Positions 4,597 to 5,112 of a stretch of 5,112 bases of DNA are shown here, piece after piece. The stretch spans positions 1 to 5,112 of the forward strand of contig CAZMCN010000135.1 of NCBI GenBank assembly GCA_964564845.1, in the 5' to 3' direction. The position numbers and the translations under genes were made by a program. How positions within the stretch are numbered: position 1 is the first letter of the stretch; each line of letters opens with the position of its first letter. Below the pieces are notes generated by a model that worked only from the letters and a program-made list of their open reading frames with translations, ran no database searches and was not told the DNA's origin. This DNA is from CAYXPG01 sp964564845. Its GTDB lineage: Bacteria; Planctomycetota; Phycisphaerae; Sedimentisphaerales; Anaerobacaceae.

Positions 4597-5112
4597 ATGA
4601 AAAATAAAATTCTGATATTTCTAAAAGGTTTCTTAATGGGAGTTTGTGATTTAATACCCGGCATCTCAGGCGGTACTATTGCTTTTATAACCGGAATTTA
4701 TACCCGATTAATAGATGCGGTAAAGAGTTTCTCGCCAAAATTATTTTATGATATCCTTACATATCCGGTAAACAGGAAAAAAGACAGCCTGAGAGAGGGC
4801 ATAAAAAAGTTAGATTTAATTTTCCTGCTGATTCTGGTGCTGGGGATTATCAGCGCCTTTTTAACAGGCTCAAAAATCATCAAGTTCCTTCTGGATGAGT
4901 ATTTTGCATATACTTTATCTTTCTTTATCGGGCTGATTTTAGCATCTTCAAAAACAATCTTCGAACACATTGAGGAACACAGCATAAAGAATATCTTATT
5001 TTGTTTTTTTGGGCTTGTATTAGGCCTTACATTTTCAATACTTGGGCATTTAACTGCAAGGCCAAGTTTAGGATATGTTTTTCTCGGCGGTTTTTGTGCG
5101 GTCAGCGCTATG
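4597..5112 (+). CDS. DUF368 family membrane protein, undecaprenyl-phosphate translocase (PopT) family; 3' end cut off
   Basis: The first 172 codons are present and the frame is open to the window end. The N terminus has the family pattern, FLKGFLMGV leading into PGISGGT (21-27) and AFITGIYTRLI (29-39). Hydrophobic segments follow at about 72-91, 103-117, 133-151 and from 159 on. The last residues, GGFCAVSAM, are where the second internal repeat with its own PGISG motif normally begins, so roughly half the protein is missing. DUF368 proteins such as PopT recycle the C55 lipid carrier across the membrane for cell-wall and glycan synthesis. The gene is AT-rich: six fully coding 60-base rows hold 19-24 G+C each, against 35 in a sampled row of the glycosyltransferase (301-360). 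That could mean transfer or simply its membrane composition. An internal ATG (codon 14) has an AAAAGG upstream, but starting there would remove part of the conserved first helix. Confidence 0.88.
   Translation, partial: MKNKILIFLKGFLMGVCDLIPGISGGTIAFITGIYTRLIDAVKSFSPKLFYDILTYPVNRKKDSLREGIKKLDLIFLLILVLGIISAFLTGSKIIKFLLDEYFAYTLSFFIGLILASSKTIFEHIEEHSIKNILFCFFGLVLGLTFSILGHLTARPSLGYVFLGGFCAVSAM

Noticed and set aside
4636..4638. Alternative DUF368 start at codon 14 with AAAAGG upstream
   Set aside because: The AAAAGG encodes KG of the conserved FLKGFLMGV helix. Starting at codon 14 would remove a part that family members normally have.
4746..4985. Minus-strand open frame of 79 codons within the DUF368 gene
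   Set aside because: It is antisense to a conserved membrane protein and has no ribosome binding site or recognisable motif.

Overview
The window carries a compact, co-oriented four-gene cluster on the minus strand (about 104-4466) and the 5' part of one divergent gene on the plus strand (4597 to the window end). No rRNA, tRNA, CRISPR array, insertion sequence or phage gene is visible. The organism is bacterial, because the cluster has Shine-Dalgarno sequences, a lipobox lipoprotein and a Maf protein. A planctomycete (Phycisphaerae-like) or related PVC-type bacterium is my best guess, from the TPR-fused GT-C glycosyltransferase, the DUF1570-like HExxH lipoprotein and the bacterial AMMECR1 protein. 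That placement is inference, not proof.

Layout in transcription order on the minus strand: an AMMECR1-domain protein (3906-4466); a lipoprotein with a gluzincin-type HExxH metallopeptidase signature (2850-3890); a Maf nucleotide pyrophosphatase (2246-2827); and a large polytopic GT-C glycosyltransferase with seven C-terminal TPRs (104-2230). The gaps are 15, 22 and 15 nt with no visible terminator, so a single operon is likely. A 130-bp divergent intergenic region (4467-4596) separates it from a DUF368 family membrane protein (undecaprenyl-phosphate translocase family), cut off by the window end. That gene is clearly richer in A+T than the operon and has no Shine-Dalgarno. A TAAAAT box ends six bases before its ATG, suggesting a leaderless transcript.

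Two of the four minus-strand proteins (the glycosyltransferase and the lipoprotein) act at or outside the membrane, and the divergent gene belongs to a lipid-carrier recycling family. The GT-C catalytic loops and, by the positive-inside rule, the TPR domain should face outside the cytoplasm, an arrangement like that of the eukaryotic TMTC O-mannosyltransferases. A link to envelope protein glycosylation or processing is plausible but unproven. Maf and AMMECR1 are cytosolic and have no obvious mechanistic tie to it.

The least explained signal is in the non-coding DNA. Three gene boundaries carry short tandem arrays with a 7-bp period but different unit sequences (1-26, 2837-2856, 4477-4504). 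Two of these sit directly against the ribosome binding site of the next gene. The region after the last gene also holds a 10-bp tandem duplication and a TTCGACAAGCTCAC-type motif that looks like a dispersed repeat.
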